64,000 nt of DNA, from assembly GCA_030762935.1 (NCBI GenBank), contig CM060884.1, positions 74,598,696-74,662,695 of the forward strand, written 5' to 3'. This stretch comes from Hymenopus coronatus (taxonomy: Eukaryota > Arthropoda > Insecta > Mantodea > Hymenopodidae). The notes under the pieces were generated by a model. It saw only the letters and a program-made list of their open reading frames with translations. It was not told the origin of the DNA and searched no databases. Positions 1-11,185 of the stretch are shown one piece after another. Made by a program: the position numbers and the translations under genes. Position 1 is the first letter of the stretch. Each line of letters starts with the position of its first letter.

Positions 1-2536
1 TATAATACTCCCACCTAGCTGACTCGTGTTCTATCTCAGGGAAGTATAATACTCCCACCTAGCTGACTCGTGTTCTATCTCAGGGAAGTATAATACTCCC
101 ACCTAGCTGACTCGTGTTCTATCTCAGGGAAGTATAATACTCCCACCTAGCTGACTCGTGTTCTATACCAGGGAAGTATAACACTCCCACCTAGGTGACT
201 CGTGCTCTATCTTAGGGAAGTATAATACTCCCACCTAGCTGACTCGTGTTCTATCTCAGGGAAGTATAATACTCCCACCTAGCTGACTCGTGTTCTATCT
301 CAGGGAAGTATAATACTCCCACCTAGCTGACTCGTGTTCTATCTCAGGGAAGTATAATACTCCCACCTAGGTGACTCGTGATCTATCCGAAGGAAGTATA
401 ATACTCCCACCTACGTGACTCGTGCTCTATCTTAGGGAAGTATAACACTCCCACCTAGCTGACTCGTGATCTATCTCAGGGAAGTATAATACTCCCACCT
501 AGGTGACTCGTGATCTATCCGAAGGAAGTATAATACTCCCACCTAGCTGACTCGTGTTCTATCTCAGGGAAGTATAACACTCCCACCTAGCTGACTCGTG
601 ATCTATCTCAGGGAAGTATAATACTCCCACCTAGGTGACTCGTGATCTATCCGAAGGAAGTATAACACTCCCACCTAGGTGACTCGTGCTCTATCTTAGG
701 GAAGTATAACACTCCCACCTAGCTGACTCGTGCTCTATCTTAGGGAAGTATAACACTCCCACCTAGCTGACTCGTGATCTATCTCAGGGAAGTATAACAC
801 TCCCACCTAGCTGACTCGTGTTCTATCTCAGGGAAGTATAATACTCCCACCTAGGTGACTCGTGATCTATCTCAGGGAAGTATAACACTCCCACCTAGCT
901 GACTCGTGATCTATCTCAGGGAAGTATAATACTCCCACCTAGGTGACTCGTGATCTATCCGAAGGAAGTATAACACTCCCACCTAGGTGACTCGTGATCT
1001 ATCTCAGGGAAGTATAATACTCCCACCTAGGTGACTCGTGATCTATCTCAGGGAAGTATAATACTCCCACCTAGGTGACTCGTGATCTATCTCAGGGAAG
1101 TATATCACTCCCACCTAGGTGACTCGTGATCTATCTCAGGGAAGTATAATACTCCCACCTAGGTGACTCGTGATCTATCTCAGGGAAGTATAATACTCCC
1201 ACCTAGGTGACTCGTGATCTATCTCAGGGAAGTATAATACTCCCACCTAGGTGACTCGTGATCTATCTCAGGGAAGTATAATACTCCCACCTAGGTGACT
1301 CGTGATCTATCTCAGGGAAGTATAACACTCCCACCTAGGTGACTCGTGATCTATCTCAGGGAAGTATAATACTCCCACCTAGGTGACTCGTGATCTATCT
1401 CAGGGAAGTATAATACTCCCACCTACGTGACTCGTGCTCTATCTTAGGGAAGTATAATACTCCCACCTAGGTGACTCGTGATCTATCTCAGGGAAGTATA
1501 ATACTCCCACCTAGGTGACTCGTGATCTATCTCAGGGAAGTATAATACTCCCACCTAGGTGACTCGTGATCTATCTCAGGGAAGTATAACACTCCCACCT
1601 AGGTGACTCGTGCTCTATCTTAGGGAAGTATAACACTCCCACCTAGCTGACTCGTGATCTATCCGAAGGAAGTATAATACTCCCACCTAGGTGACTCGTG
1701 ATCTATCCGAAGGAAGTATAATACTCCCACCTACGTGACTCGTGCTCTATCTTAGGGAAGTATAACACTCCCACCTAGGTGACTCGTGCTCTATCTTAGG
1801 GAAGTATAATACTCCCACCTAGGTGACTCGTGATCTATCCGAAGGAAGTATAATACTCCCACCTAGGTGACTCGTGCTCTATCTTAGGGCAGTATAACAC
1901 TCCCACCTAGCTGACTCGTGCTCTATCTTAGGGAAGTATAACACTCCCACCTAGGTGACTCGTGATCTATCCGAAGGAAGTATAACACTCCCACCTAGGT
2001 GACTCGTGCTCTATCTTAGGGAAGTATAACACTCCCACCTACGTGACTCGTGCTCTATCTTAGGGAAGTATAACACTCCCACCTACGTGACTCGTGCTCT
2101 ATCTTAGGGAAGTATAACACTCCCACCTAGGTGACTCGTGTTCTATCCCAGGGAAGTATAACACTCCCACCTACGTGACTCGTGCTCTATCTTAGGGAAG
2201 TATAACACTCCCACCTAGGTGACTCGTGATCTATCCGAAGGAAGTATAATACTCCCACCTAGCTGACTCGTGTTTTATCTCAGGGAAGTATAATACTCCC
2301 ACCTAGGTGACTCGTGATCTATCCGAAGGAAGTATAATACTCCCACCTAGGTGACTCGTGATCTATCCGAAGGAAGTATAATACTCCCACCTACGTGACT
2401 CGTGCTCTATCTTAGGGAAGTATAACACTCCCACCTAGGTGACTCGTGTTCTATCTAAGGGCAGTATAACACTCCCACCTAGGTGATTCGTGTTCTATCT
2501 CAGGGAACTATAATACTCCCACCTAGGTAACTCAAG
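1..2536. repeat. 44-bp satellite array, homogeneous part
   Basis: This is a tandem array of a 44-bp monomer. Each unit begins TATAAYACTCCCACCTA and continues through a GACTCGTG core to AGGGAAG. Monomer starts stay in exact phase from 1 to 2465, giving 56 units without a single indel, and the array continues to the SINE at 2537. Units fall into a few sequence types: one with GCTGACTCGTGTTCTATCTC, one with GGTGACTCGTGATC plus CCGAAGG, and one with CGTGACTCGTGCTC plus CTTAGGG. These types are shuffled in blocks rather than in a strict higher-order repeat. Units carrying CACCTAGGTG contain a perfect 10-bp palindrome; GCTGAC and CGTGAC units lose it. The array runs off the left edge of the window. 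No coding potential or centromere-specific motif is seen. Confidence 0.97.
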
Positions 2537-2844
2537 TCGCCCTCCGTGGTGTAATGGTTACCATGCTAACTTCACTAAGGTCGCAGATTCAAACCCGGCG
2601 GAGAATGATGGATTTTTTCGGGCGTAAAGTTCCTTAGCACGGCTTCCTTAGGAAGGGAAGTAAAGCTGTGGGTCCCGTGTCGTAGATTTACGGCACGTAA
2701 ATGAACCTCAAGCCTGATAAGAGAGGCCTCTGAGCAAAATTAAACGATCTTTCACGCTAAATATAGAATGGGTCGCTGAGAACCAAAAGCAGTTAAACAG
2801 CGTCCATAAATAACAGGCCATTTCATTTTGCTAGGTAACTCAAG
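2523..2844 (+). mobile_element. SINE-A copy 1 (tRNA-derived) inside the satellite
   Basis: A tRNA-derived SINE of about 294 bp (2537-2830) lies between 14-bp direct repeats CTAGGTAACTCAAG at 2523-2536 and 2831-2844. That duplication is itself satellite sequence, so the insertion interrupts one monomer: 28 bp before plus 16 bp after equals 44. The head has an A box (TGGTGTAATGG) and a B box (GGTTCAAACCC variant). The body has a CTTCCTTAGGAAGG palindrome and a conserved 3' stretch ending in CCATAAATAAC. This copy is somewhat diverged from those at 18.6 and 30.5 kb. Pol III transcription is known for this class; activity here cannot be judged. Confidence 0.92.
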
Positions 2845-4160
2845 TTCTATCTCAGGGAAGTATAACACTCCCACCTAGGTGACTCGTGTTCTATCCGAGA
2901 GAAGTACAATACTCCCACCTAGGTGACTCGTGTTATATCTCAGGGAAGTCTAACACTCCCACCTAGGTGACTCGTGTTCTAAGGGAAGTATAACACTCCC
3001 ACCTAGGTTACTTGTGTTCTATCTCAGAGAAGTATAACACTCTCACCCAGGTGACTCTGGTTCCATCCCAGGGAAGTATAATACTCCCACCTAGGTGACT
3101 CGGGTTCTATCCAGGGGAAATATAACACTCCCACGGAGTTGACTCGTGTTATATCTCAGGGAAGTATAACACTCCCACCTAGGTGACTCGTATTCTATCT
3201 CAGGGAAGTACAGCACTCCCACCTAGGTGACTCTGGTGCCATCCCAAGGAAATATAATACTCCCACTAGGTAACTCTGCTTCTATCTCAGGCAAGTATAA
3301 CACTCCCACCAAGGTGACTCCGGTTTCATCCCAGGGAAGCATAATACTCCCACCTAGGTGACTCGTGTTCTATCTCAGGGAAATATAACACTCCCACCTA
3401 GGTTAATCGTGTTCCATCTCAGGGAAGTATAATTCTCCCACCTAGGTGACTCATGTTCTATCTCAGGGAAGTATAATACTCAAACTAGGTGACTCTGGTT
3501 CCATCCCAGGGAAGTATAACACTCCCACCTAGGTGACTCGTGTTCTATCTCAGGGAACTATAATACTCCCACCTAGGTGACTCGTGTTCTATCTCAAGGA
3601 AGTATTATACTCCCACCTAGGTGACTCGTGTTCTATCCGAGGGCAGTGTAACACTCCCACCTAGGTGACTCGTGTTCTATCGGAGGGAAGTGTAATACTC
3701 CCACCTAGGTGACTTGTATTCTATCTCAGGGATGTATAATACTCCCAGCTAGGTGACTCGTGTTCTATCTCAGGGAAGTATATTTATCCCACCTAGGTAA
3801 CTCGTGTTCTATCTCAGGGAAGTATAACACACCTACTATAACTCGTGTTCTATCTCAGGGAAGTATAACACTCCCACCTAGGTAACTTGTGTTCTATCTC
3901 AGGGAAGTATAACACTACCACCTAGGTGACTCGTGTTCTATCCGAAGGAAGTATAATACTCCCACCTAGGTGACTCGTGTTGTATCTTAGGGAAGTATAA
4001 CACTCCCACCTAGGTAACTGGTGTTCTATTTCCGGGAGGTATATTACTGCCACCTAGGTGACTGGTGTTATATCTCAGGGAAGTATAATACTCCCATCTA
4101 GGTGACTCGTGTTCTATCTCAGGCAAGTATAACACTCCCACCTAGCTGACTCGTGTTATA
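2845..4160. repeat. 44-bp satellite array, degenerate edge
   Basis: The same satellite continues after the SINE. The first 16 bp complete the monomer broken by the insertion. Units here carry many private substitutions and short indels; for example the unit starting near 2949 is 40 bp long, and near 3830 most of a core is missing. The last recognisable monomer ends near 4160 in unrelated AT-rich DNA. The gradient from perfect phase on the left to decay here marks the physical edge of the array. Confidence 0.95.
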
Positions 4161-5004
4161 CTAGTTTAAAATCTGCAGTCAAAATGTACTGATTAATTTA
4201 CATGTAACATTATCAAATCTTATTTTTGGTTGCACATGCAATCCACAAAAGCCGTACTCATCTCAAATGTTTATGACCATAATATTGTATTTGTGTCATA
4301 TCTAATATTGTGTTAGTGATATTTATTAATTAAGAATTAATTAATCTGAATTGATGGAATTTGATTCCTACATATACTTGGAAGAATACAAGTTGTTATG
4401 TCAGCTGATTCATTAACAGGATGGAAGGACTAGCCTCTTCCGATGGCACTCCTAGTGGACTTTTCGATAACACCAGCTTCCGTTGGCTACATGCACATGC
4501 GCACTTTCGCGTCACACAGGATATTCTATAACATTGATTTATTCGAGGCTGATTGGCTAAGTCTACATTGGTTCTTCATTTAGAAGAACGGCCACCATTT
4601 TGGAATGCCTTTCCAGGATATTGCCAAATGTATTCAAGGGACAGCAGACCCGACCACCTGCTCTTGTCTTTGACCGTCAGGGAACTTCTGCTTGCTTGTG
4701 CGTCTTGGGGGGGGGGCGCTCCTGGCCCAACCGCTCAACCACTTCATCTCTCACCTCGCCTAGACACTCCGTGACTTATCTCTTAAGATAGGGTTTTGTT
4801 TTTGTAACCCAGAAATCAGAATGATACTGGCCAGGGTTAATGGAATACATTGCAATCCCCCACCTTCATAAATAAAACATCGCAACCACCAAATGGTTTA
4901 ATCTTTCTCAATATATCAGTTTAATCACAGTGCCGTTGTTATCAATACTCTGCCATTTGCCTTCCTTCCACCACCTCAAATAGCTGTCCCCATGTCACGG
5001 AACC
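4161..5004. other. Unassigned spacer
   Basis: AT-rich sequence followed by a short GC-richer stretch (about 4430-4790) with a G run near 4710. Short open frames here show no recognisable protein. From about 4960 it may belong to the retrotransposon that follows, but I could not define that element's upstream limit. Confidence 0.5.
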
Positions 5005-5607
5005 TTGGTCGCGACAAAAGACCTGCTTTATCAGCCTCAATGCATAAGGGTATCTCCTATCTATTCTCTCTACATCTGTGGATCCACCTCGCTCGGAAGT
5101 ACAAACGGTTACAACACGGTGTGGAGTATTTACAGAAAAATTAAGAACCACCCCTGTGATATTGACACACAGCAAATTACTGCGCTATGCACGGAGAAGG
5201 TTTCATTAAAAGTACAGTCTGGGCTAAAATCGGAGTGGGGTATGGAGCAATACATAAAAACAAGTACCAAACTCAATAGAGAGCAGCTCGCGTGGATTGT
5301 ACTAGGACCATGGAAGAACACAATATTTACTGACGAAAATGGTACGATAATCTGTCCCATTTGCGAGGAGGAAGAGTCGTGGATCCACATCCGGGCAAGT
5401 TGTAGGGGTGCGGAGCAATGGCGGGAAAAATATTTACCACGATCTTTTACCACCGCGAATGTAGAGCTAGAAGCATGTTGGACGCTACTGGCAGGCTCGG
5501 AAGACGTGGACGGGCTAGGTAAAGTTATACTTAAGGCAAGACAGCTGAGATCTGAGGAGGCTGACAATAGAGAAGAGGGAGGGATAAGTACAGCTAAACA
5601 AAAGTGA
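5005..5607 (+). pseudogene. Non-LTR retrotransposon ORF2, C-terminal part
   Basis: About 200 codons are open on the plus strand and end with TGA at 5607. The frame holds a zinc-knuckle-like motif, CPICEEEESWIHIRASC, about residues 117-133, and a charged C-terminal tail. A Cys-X2-Cys...His...Cys motif of this kind closes the reverse-transcriptase ORF of many jockey/R1/CR1-type elements. The RT core is not visible upstream, so the copy is 5'-truncated. No credible ATG start exists; the frame opens at TTG. Independent support is a second, inverted copy near 61 kb that shares the C-terminal codons and the 3' UTR. Assignment to a named clade is not possible from this piece. Confidence 0.6.
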
Positions 5608-5620
5608 CTACAATGTTCTG

Positions 5621-5664
<44 letters not shown>

Positions 5665-5935
5665 TACTTAGGTCATTGTTGTGTATATATTATGTGTATA
5701 TATTTCCTTTAAGTGTATTTATTTATTATAATAGGTTACATTTATGAAGGTGTACTCTGTGTTGTAAATTTAAATTGCTATATATGAATATCTTAGTCTT
5801 TTTATCTTCTGTTTACTGTTTTCTATTTTTTGTTGTAATTTTAATATTGTTTTTTAGTGTGTATTACAGAAACACGTACGGTCTGTGGACTGTTAAAGCT
5901 AAATGTATGTCAGTAAATACACTTCTTCACGCTAA
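5608..5935 (+). mobile_element. 3' UTR of the non-LTR retrotransposon
   Basis: This non-coding tail follows the ORF. It carries an (AT)n tract at 5632-5663 and ends in a segment with GTCAGTAAATACACTTCTTC. The reverse complement of 60705-61020 matches it piece by piece, including TTTAGTGTGTATTACA and the final AATAAATACACTT motif, which resembles a polyadenylation signal. The match ends near 5935, taken as the element's 3' end. Confidence 0.65.
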
Positions 5936-6364
5936 AACAGCGTTTTCAACTGCTCAACTTTATCGGCAGGATTAATATTTACAGTAAAGGATTGGAAGTT
6001 GGGCTGCAACTTCTCTCTTTAGCAATATTCTTGGAAGCGAGTCTTTTACTTGGCCTCGCAGCCAACTTTAAGTTTAGCGCCATAGTGAACAAGATGCACC
6101 CTTTTGTACCAGCAAGGACTTCTAAAGAACCAACTCTGCCAACTTAATGGACCCCAAACTAACGGTAAGCGATCAATTTAAACTTCCATTTAACTCTTTG
6201 ATTTGTGTACAAAGATATTTCTGCACTGTGCTGCAAAACAAAGCAAGCAAGACATGTAGCTGGGATTGATCATATCTGCTGTAGGCAGTACTAATCATGC
6301 AAGATGGTATACACAAAATAATGGTTTAATTGCTATTTTCACACAAGCCGTGTGTACGACAGGA
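5936..6364. other. Unassigned spacer
   Basis: AT-rich sequence without a recognisable repeat, gene or RNA. Confidence 0.5.
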
Positions 6365-6631
6365 GTTGATAGCTAGAGTCAGACTGCAATGCCATAGCCA
6401 GGATTTGAACCACAGATCTCCCGGTCTCTCCGAGTGTAGAGCAGGAGTTGAATACCTTGAGACTGAAAAATCCAATGCCATGGTCGGGATTTGAACCACG
6501 GATCTTCCATTGGAGAGATCACCTTGTGCTTTACCGGGAAAAAAGCGAGTCAGTTGAGAAATCCAATGCTATGTTGGCATGTTGCCATGGTAGCTCAGTG
6601 GTAGAGCAACCGGCTAGAGACCGGGAGATTC
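6365..6631 (+). mobile_element. tRNA-containing foldback element, locus 1
   Basis: Two copies of a module (starts 6391 and 6477, 86 bp apart) contain a tRNA B box on the minus strand, seen on the plus strand as GGATTTGAACC. They are followed by a tRNA-like head on the plus strand from about 6588, with A box TAGCTCAGTGG, a D arm and an anticodon-arm-like GGCTAGAGACCGGG. The tail modules are therefore inverted relative to the head. The same arrangement occurs at 35.7-36.5 kb. At 6632 the tRNA head breaks off and TE-1 sequence begins. Confidence 0.7.
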
Positions 6632-6736
6632 GGGGGACCCAAAACATGTATTTCCGGTGAAATCTCGGTATGAAACTTCTGGGTGCATTACAATATTTTC
6701 TCTATACACTAAGTATATAGTACGTGTAGAGAAAGT
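6632..6736 (+). mobile_element. TE-1, 3' terminal fragment
   Basis: About 105 bp of the TE-1 3' end. It runs from GGGGGACCC through the TATTTCCGGTGAAATCTCGG motif and the palindrome (CTCTATACACTA...TAGTACGTGTAGAG) to GAGAAAGT. It is fused directly to the tRNA-like head upstream, a chimeric junction. Confidence 0.85.
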
Positions 6737-7407
6737 AAAAAGCAGCTCTAGATTTAATACGTTAGAAAATCACTTTTGTTACGTCGTTGACCCCTTTGTT
6801 TAATATGTGTATACGTTCTGTTGTCTGTTTTAATTAACAAGTACCAGTTATTCGTGCTGGAAGCTAAAGCAAACTCAAAATTAAACAAAAATGTTACTTA
6901 CTACAGGTGCGAATACAAAAGTAACTTTGAAAACTGCTACGTTGTTAGGTTATAGTCCCCGTAAATGAGAGAAACACATTTTAATGAAACAATTTTGATT
7001 AGGAGCGAAAGAGAGAAAGGACGAAGTGTAAAGGTGGGGAAGAGGGGAAGGGCCTGATTGGCGATTGTTCTGTCTGACGGCCTGAATCGTTTACGGTTCG
7101 TGTAACATAATCCCGCCGCAGCAAACGTTAACTTTGTCTTGCGGCTACCCCTTCCTTCCTCTCTCCTTCCTTAAACAAAGCAAAAATTAAAGGGGTAGCA
7201 ACAGTATCCCTTCCTTACATGCGTTTGTCCATTTCTTCCTTTTTAATCACAAATGTGTTGCGAACCTCGTACATAGAGCGTGTACCAGCACTAACTTTGG
7301 GTGTCTTTAGCCCAGGAATCCACAACTGAATGCAGAAAGAGCAAACTTGTTCGATCCTCTTGCAATTGTCTGCTGTGCACTGCGGGGAAAGCTAAACCAG
7401 ATAATCC
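6737..7407. other. Unassigned spacer
   Basis: Mixed sequence with a purine-rich patch (6990-7050) and a pyrimidine-rich patch (7140-7180). I see no repeat or coding signal. Confidence 0.5.
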
Positions 7408-7978
7408 CTTCAGTGTGAGACAGTACATGTCTTGTCACGGGGCTAAGAGTTATTCAGAAAGAAAAGTTAAATCATAGCTAACAATATAAAGTACACCAAG
7501 AAGGGAAATATAAATGGGAAGGAAGAAAGATTTCAAACACGTACAAGTAGCCGAGTTGTCACGAGCTGGTAGCACAGTACATTTGAGGCACCTGGCGTAG
7601 AACATTCGCAGAGCAAAGATGTGATATTTAGGGTCCGTGGTGGAGCCGAACAGGCTACCTTTAGTTGTGAGGGAAATAGCTATTTTAATACTGGCCAGAG
7701 TACGGATGACATTACTGCATTAAAATTAATAAGCAACAATAGTCGCGGTCGTGTAAAGCATACTTTTACAGAGGAATTAATAGGATTGTGTGTGTTCGAC
7801 GGTGGAAAAAGGCCAAACCAAATGGATAAAGCACTTTTGTCGTACCACATCCTGAAAAGAATTTCCATGCTAGTAAAACTCATGAGCTAGGGCACCCACA
7901 TATTCACACCATTCCTATTAGCCAAAACCCGAGCCCGGGACACGAGCCTGTAACCCCGTTACCACCACAAGTTGTGTG
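7408..7978 (-). repeat. R3 interspersed repeat, copy 1
   Basis: Reverse-complement matches run almost end to end with 11889-12575 and 31725-32395. Shared landmarks, minus-strand sense, include a head with GGTAACGGGGTTACAGG, a GGTGTGGATTTGTGGG analogue, CACCACGGACCCTAAAT, CCCGTGACAAGACATGTACT and a final GAATAACTCTTAGCCCCGTG region. Open frames at 7621-7890 (+) and 7680-7883 (-) fall inside the repeat and have no protein identity. The head looks weakly tRNA-like, so this may be a long SINE or a deleted element. The class is undecided. Confidence 0.75.
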
Positions 7979-9334
7979 GAAATACGCAACATTATGCGTT
8001 TAATAAGCAGTGAATGAAATAATTTGTATACACTCAACTACATAAGGTATTAATCCAAATAATCACTTGCAATAACTGCCATGATTTATGGAAAAATTCA
8101 TATAAATTTCTGAAAAACAATTGAATACTTTAAGAGCTGTGGTAGTTCAATTCACTTAAGGTGTAATTTCTGTTTGTTCAGACTATCTTGTTCACGCAAT
8201 GCTGGCGTAAGCATGGATTTTATTATGAAAGCTTGAGTAAGTAGGTCAGAGAAGTCTTTTGTTTAGCTAGGTTTATCTGTCAATGCTCACGCACTGTTTA
8301 CACAAATTTCGAATGATATGTAAAGCAAGAAATAACTGCAAGTCATTTGTTCAGAGTGAAGCTGCACTCTGCCGCCAAAACAATCTATTTCACGGCCGGA
8401 AATATGTTGATGATAGGGTGTGGGGAGGCCCGCTATCTCACCTGTGGTTTAGGATGGGGAGGACCCAGGTTAAATAATCGGTGGTGCGGCATGCCAGGAT
8501 GATGACGTGGCAGGTAGAAGTACCCGGTGTGAGACCTGTTTTGTACATTTTAAAACATTATACTGTACTCACCATTTTAGTTATTAGTGCAAATTATTGT
8601 ATATTCAACTTGAAATAGACACATTTAAATTCAAGTGATATTGATCAAAACTAAATTTTGGATTTTAACCAATTTTTCAGCATAATGTAAAGGTTAAAGC
8701 TCCACACCCACTTACAGTCATCCATTTAAATTGTCACGTGACACGGTTTATAGCGCCGCATGATAATAAAACAACAGGAATTTGAACTACAAGCATTACA
8801 TTATTTAATTAGACAACTTTTTTTTCTTCATTTTTTTTTCACTTTTTGAACAATTTCAGTTTAAGGTACCCTTAAGGTGTAATTCCTGTATGCTCAGACT
8901 ATCTTGCTCACGTAATGCTGGCGTAAGCAGGTCTGAGAAGTCTTTTGCCTAGCCATGATTGTCGAGCTGCTGACGTTGAGAGGACGTACAGCCCAATGTG
9001 TGATCGACGGCATAGTTTTTGTTTTAAAGTGTGAAACTGCAAGTCTACTCGCAACCCTTTGTACTCCGTTATGGCTGCTATTCTCTTCCATTCTACTGCA
9101 TCTTAACCTCTGAGACGAACCGCTTCCCTCTCGCAGGCGCAAACAGCTCTTCCCCTGAAGCTGCCACTCCCTAGTATACGCAGTGTAGGGGTGAAACCTG
9201 CTCCATAATATTTTATAGTAATTTTCTTTTCTCAGTTTGATGATTTCTAACTGAGCCTTCCAGTTTAAGGCAGTTACAGAAGTGACTTAAGAAATTGTAA
9301 TCCAAGGCTCTTGAAGACAGTCACAGTATTTATT
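7979..9334. other. Spacer with a short duplicated block
   Basis: Mostly unassigned. A block of roughly 95-130 bp occurs twice in direct orientation, at about 8157-8290 and 8873-8970. It shares AAGGTGTAATT, CAGACTATCTTG, AATGCTGGCGTAAGCA and GAGAAGTCTTTTG. The second copy lacks an internal stretch. Further weak similarity follows each block, so a larger old duplication is possible. No gene is seen. Confidence 0.6.
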
Positions 9335-10166
9335 ACTTTCTCTATACGCACTATGTACATAGTGTATAGAGAAGGTATTATAATGTACCCAAAAACTCGA
9401 TAACGAGATTTCGGAAATATATGTTTTGGGACCCCCTGAATCCATAAAAAACATTTTTAGAAGAATATACGTGTGTGTGTGACTTTGGGCACCATAACTG
9501 AAAAACGAAACGATCGTTAAGTACCAAACTTGGTATTTATGTTTTGTATTTTCCAAGGATGCGACAAGAAGATTTCCAATCAAATCCCCTCACCCCAAAC
9601 TACCCTTTACATAAAACGTTTTTCGAAAATGTTGATATTCTAAAAGATAGCTATAGCAATTTTGATTAAAATATCGTATATTAAAGATATTTACCTGATA
9701 AATAAAATGTATATTTTGAATTTTCCGGGAACAGTCTCTGAAGACTACTTTACTCTGGATGAATTTTGCGGAATTTTGCATAACTGCTAAACCGTAAGAG
9801 ATGGGCAAAAACGTAGCACACAAACAATGTAGAGCACATTAAAATACACAATTTATGTTCTATACCTTTTTTTTCTAAAGTTGATCGTTTTTAGGTACTC
9901 CTTGTTTTTGGTTTCAGCTTTGAAAAACTTACTTTTCTCATACAGGAATTTATCAAATCCTGTCCGCAGAAACAAAGGCACTTCAGTCACATAGCACCCA
10001 GCTTTTGACAATCACTTTAACCTATGGTACTCCCTTATTTCTCTTCTAAGACTATTTCTGCTAATTTTTCTCAATTAGCAAGAAGTGAATAGAAGCATAA
10101 GCTTCCTAACAATACTTTGTTGCAGAGATGTAGGGAAAGCCATGTGAATGGAACACATCAGATTTT
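9335..10166 (-). mobile_element. TE-1 copy, near full length (reference description)
   Basis: On the plus strand it starts with ACTTTCTCTATACGC, passes the terminal palindrome, the GT tract (CA on the other strand) near 9470, CCAAACTTGGTATTTA, the ATTTTGCATAACTGCTAAACCG region and the CAACAATACTTTGTTGCAGAG region. It ends GATGTAGGGAAAGCCATGTGAATGGAACACATCAGA. TE-1 features common to copies are: subterminal inverted repeats ACTTTCTCTACA / TGTAGAGAAAGT; a palindrome of about 36 bp at one end; an ATGTG-ttccatt-CACAT hairpin just outside the repeat at the other end; an internal hairpin with arms ATACCAAACTT / AAGTTTGGTAT and a 7-nt loop; and a dinucleotide tract beside it. No ORF is conserved between copies. 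It is non-autonomous and its superfamily is unknown. Confidence 0.9.
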
Positions 10167-10170
10167 TATT

Positions 10171-10837
10171 TTTAAACGTACCAGTAAGTACATAATGTAT
10201 ACGGAAGTTATTGTATTCCACCCAAAATTCATATTGAGAGTTATCCCGGAATTATATGTTTTGAGGTCCCCTGAGTCCATTTTCAGAAAAAGGTGTAAAT
10301 GTGTCCGTCTGTGTGTGTGTCTGTGAAGAGCAAAGCTAAAAACAAATAAGACGGTGAAAAACCAAATTTGATATGTTCCATGATTGCGATCAGAAGATTT
10401 TCAAGAAAATCCACACCCTAAATATCTTTTATATGTAATTTTTTAAATTTTGTTTTCCTCAAAAATGGCTGTAACGATTTTGATTAAAATACAATACTTA
10501 GAGATGTTTACATAACAATTAAAATTTATACCTAGAATATTCTGTAAATAGCCTCCAAGACCTCTTCGCTCTGGATGAATTTTGCATAACTAGTGTACCG
10601 TAAGAAATAAACAAGAACTTACTACACAAAAATGCAGTTCTATTTAAAATACATAATTTATGTCATATACATTTTTTTTCTGTTGAGTTCTTTTAACTTT
10701 TTTCAGTTTTAAAACACTTACCCTTTTCTCATACGGGAATTTAGCAATTCCTGGCCACTGAAAGACATTTCAACCACATAACAACCAGTTTACAGAAGAA
10801 TTCACTACCGGTTTAGCTTGGTGTAATCTCGTATTTC
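10171..10837 (-). mobile_element. TE-1 copy, truncated by a SINE
   Basis: This copy directly abuts the previous one head to tail. Its terminal palindrome is degenerate. The GTCTGTGTGTGTGTCTGTG tract lies near 10305. The copy breaks off inside the CTCCCTTATTTC region, where SINE-B begins at about 10839. Confidence 0.85.
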
Positions 10838-10838
10838 C

Positions 10839-11185
10839 GAGGCCGCGAGTGGCTGGGTGGTTAGATCACTCGCCTGTCACCCAGGCGGCACGGGTTCGAT
10901 TCCATATTACCGCATGTGGAGTTAATAATAGACAATGCGGTTCCGGAGTGGGTTTTATGCGGGATCTCTGGTTTTCCTCGCCATTGCATTCCATTGGTGT
11001 TTCATCTTCATTCCACGAGATTTAGGTCATGATATTAAATATCCAATCCGGTGTTTACCTTGATGACTGAGGAAAACCATGAAAAACCTCTCAGCCAGAT
11101 TGGTGGGATCACTGGTTTTGAAGCCGTGACTTCCCGAATGTATTCCACAGACATTAACAACTGAGTTACGTTATTTTGAAAGTAA
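10839..11185 (+). mobile_element. SINE-B copy 1 (tRNA-derived)
   Basis: The head reads as a tRNA-like unit. The A box is TGGCTGGGTGG near 10851, then comes an ACTCGCCTGTCACCCAGGCG segment, then a perfect consensus B box GGTTCGATTCC near 10894. A body of about 280 bp follows, including GGTTTTCCTCGCCATTGCA and GAGGAAAACCATGAAAAACC. The end is an A/T-rich GAAAGTAAATAAAT. A clear target duplication was not found. Related heads or bodies occur near 28.6, 28.8 and 53.7 kb. Confidence 0.75.

Noticed and set aside
1..4160. CRISPR-like direct repeat array
   Set aside because: Units are contiguous 44-bp monomers with no unique spacers, and the surroundings are eukaryotic transposon DNA.
1..4160. Telomeric repeat at the left edge
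   Set aside because: No TTAGG-type telomere motif; the 44-bp unit is an ordinary satellite.
9335..10166. TE-1 as a Helitron
   Set aside because: A hairpin lies at one end, but there is no 5' TC / 3' CTRR arrangement at consistent positions. Inverted repeats at both ends also argue against it. Not fully excluded without empty sites.
10839..10915. Functional tRNA gene
   Set aside because: A and B boxes are good, but the acceptor stem does not close properly and a SINE body follows directly. The same applies to the tRNA-like modules at 6588, 18594, 30461, 36380 and 62900.
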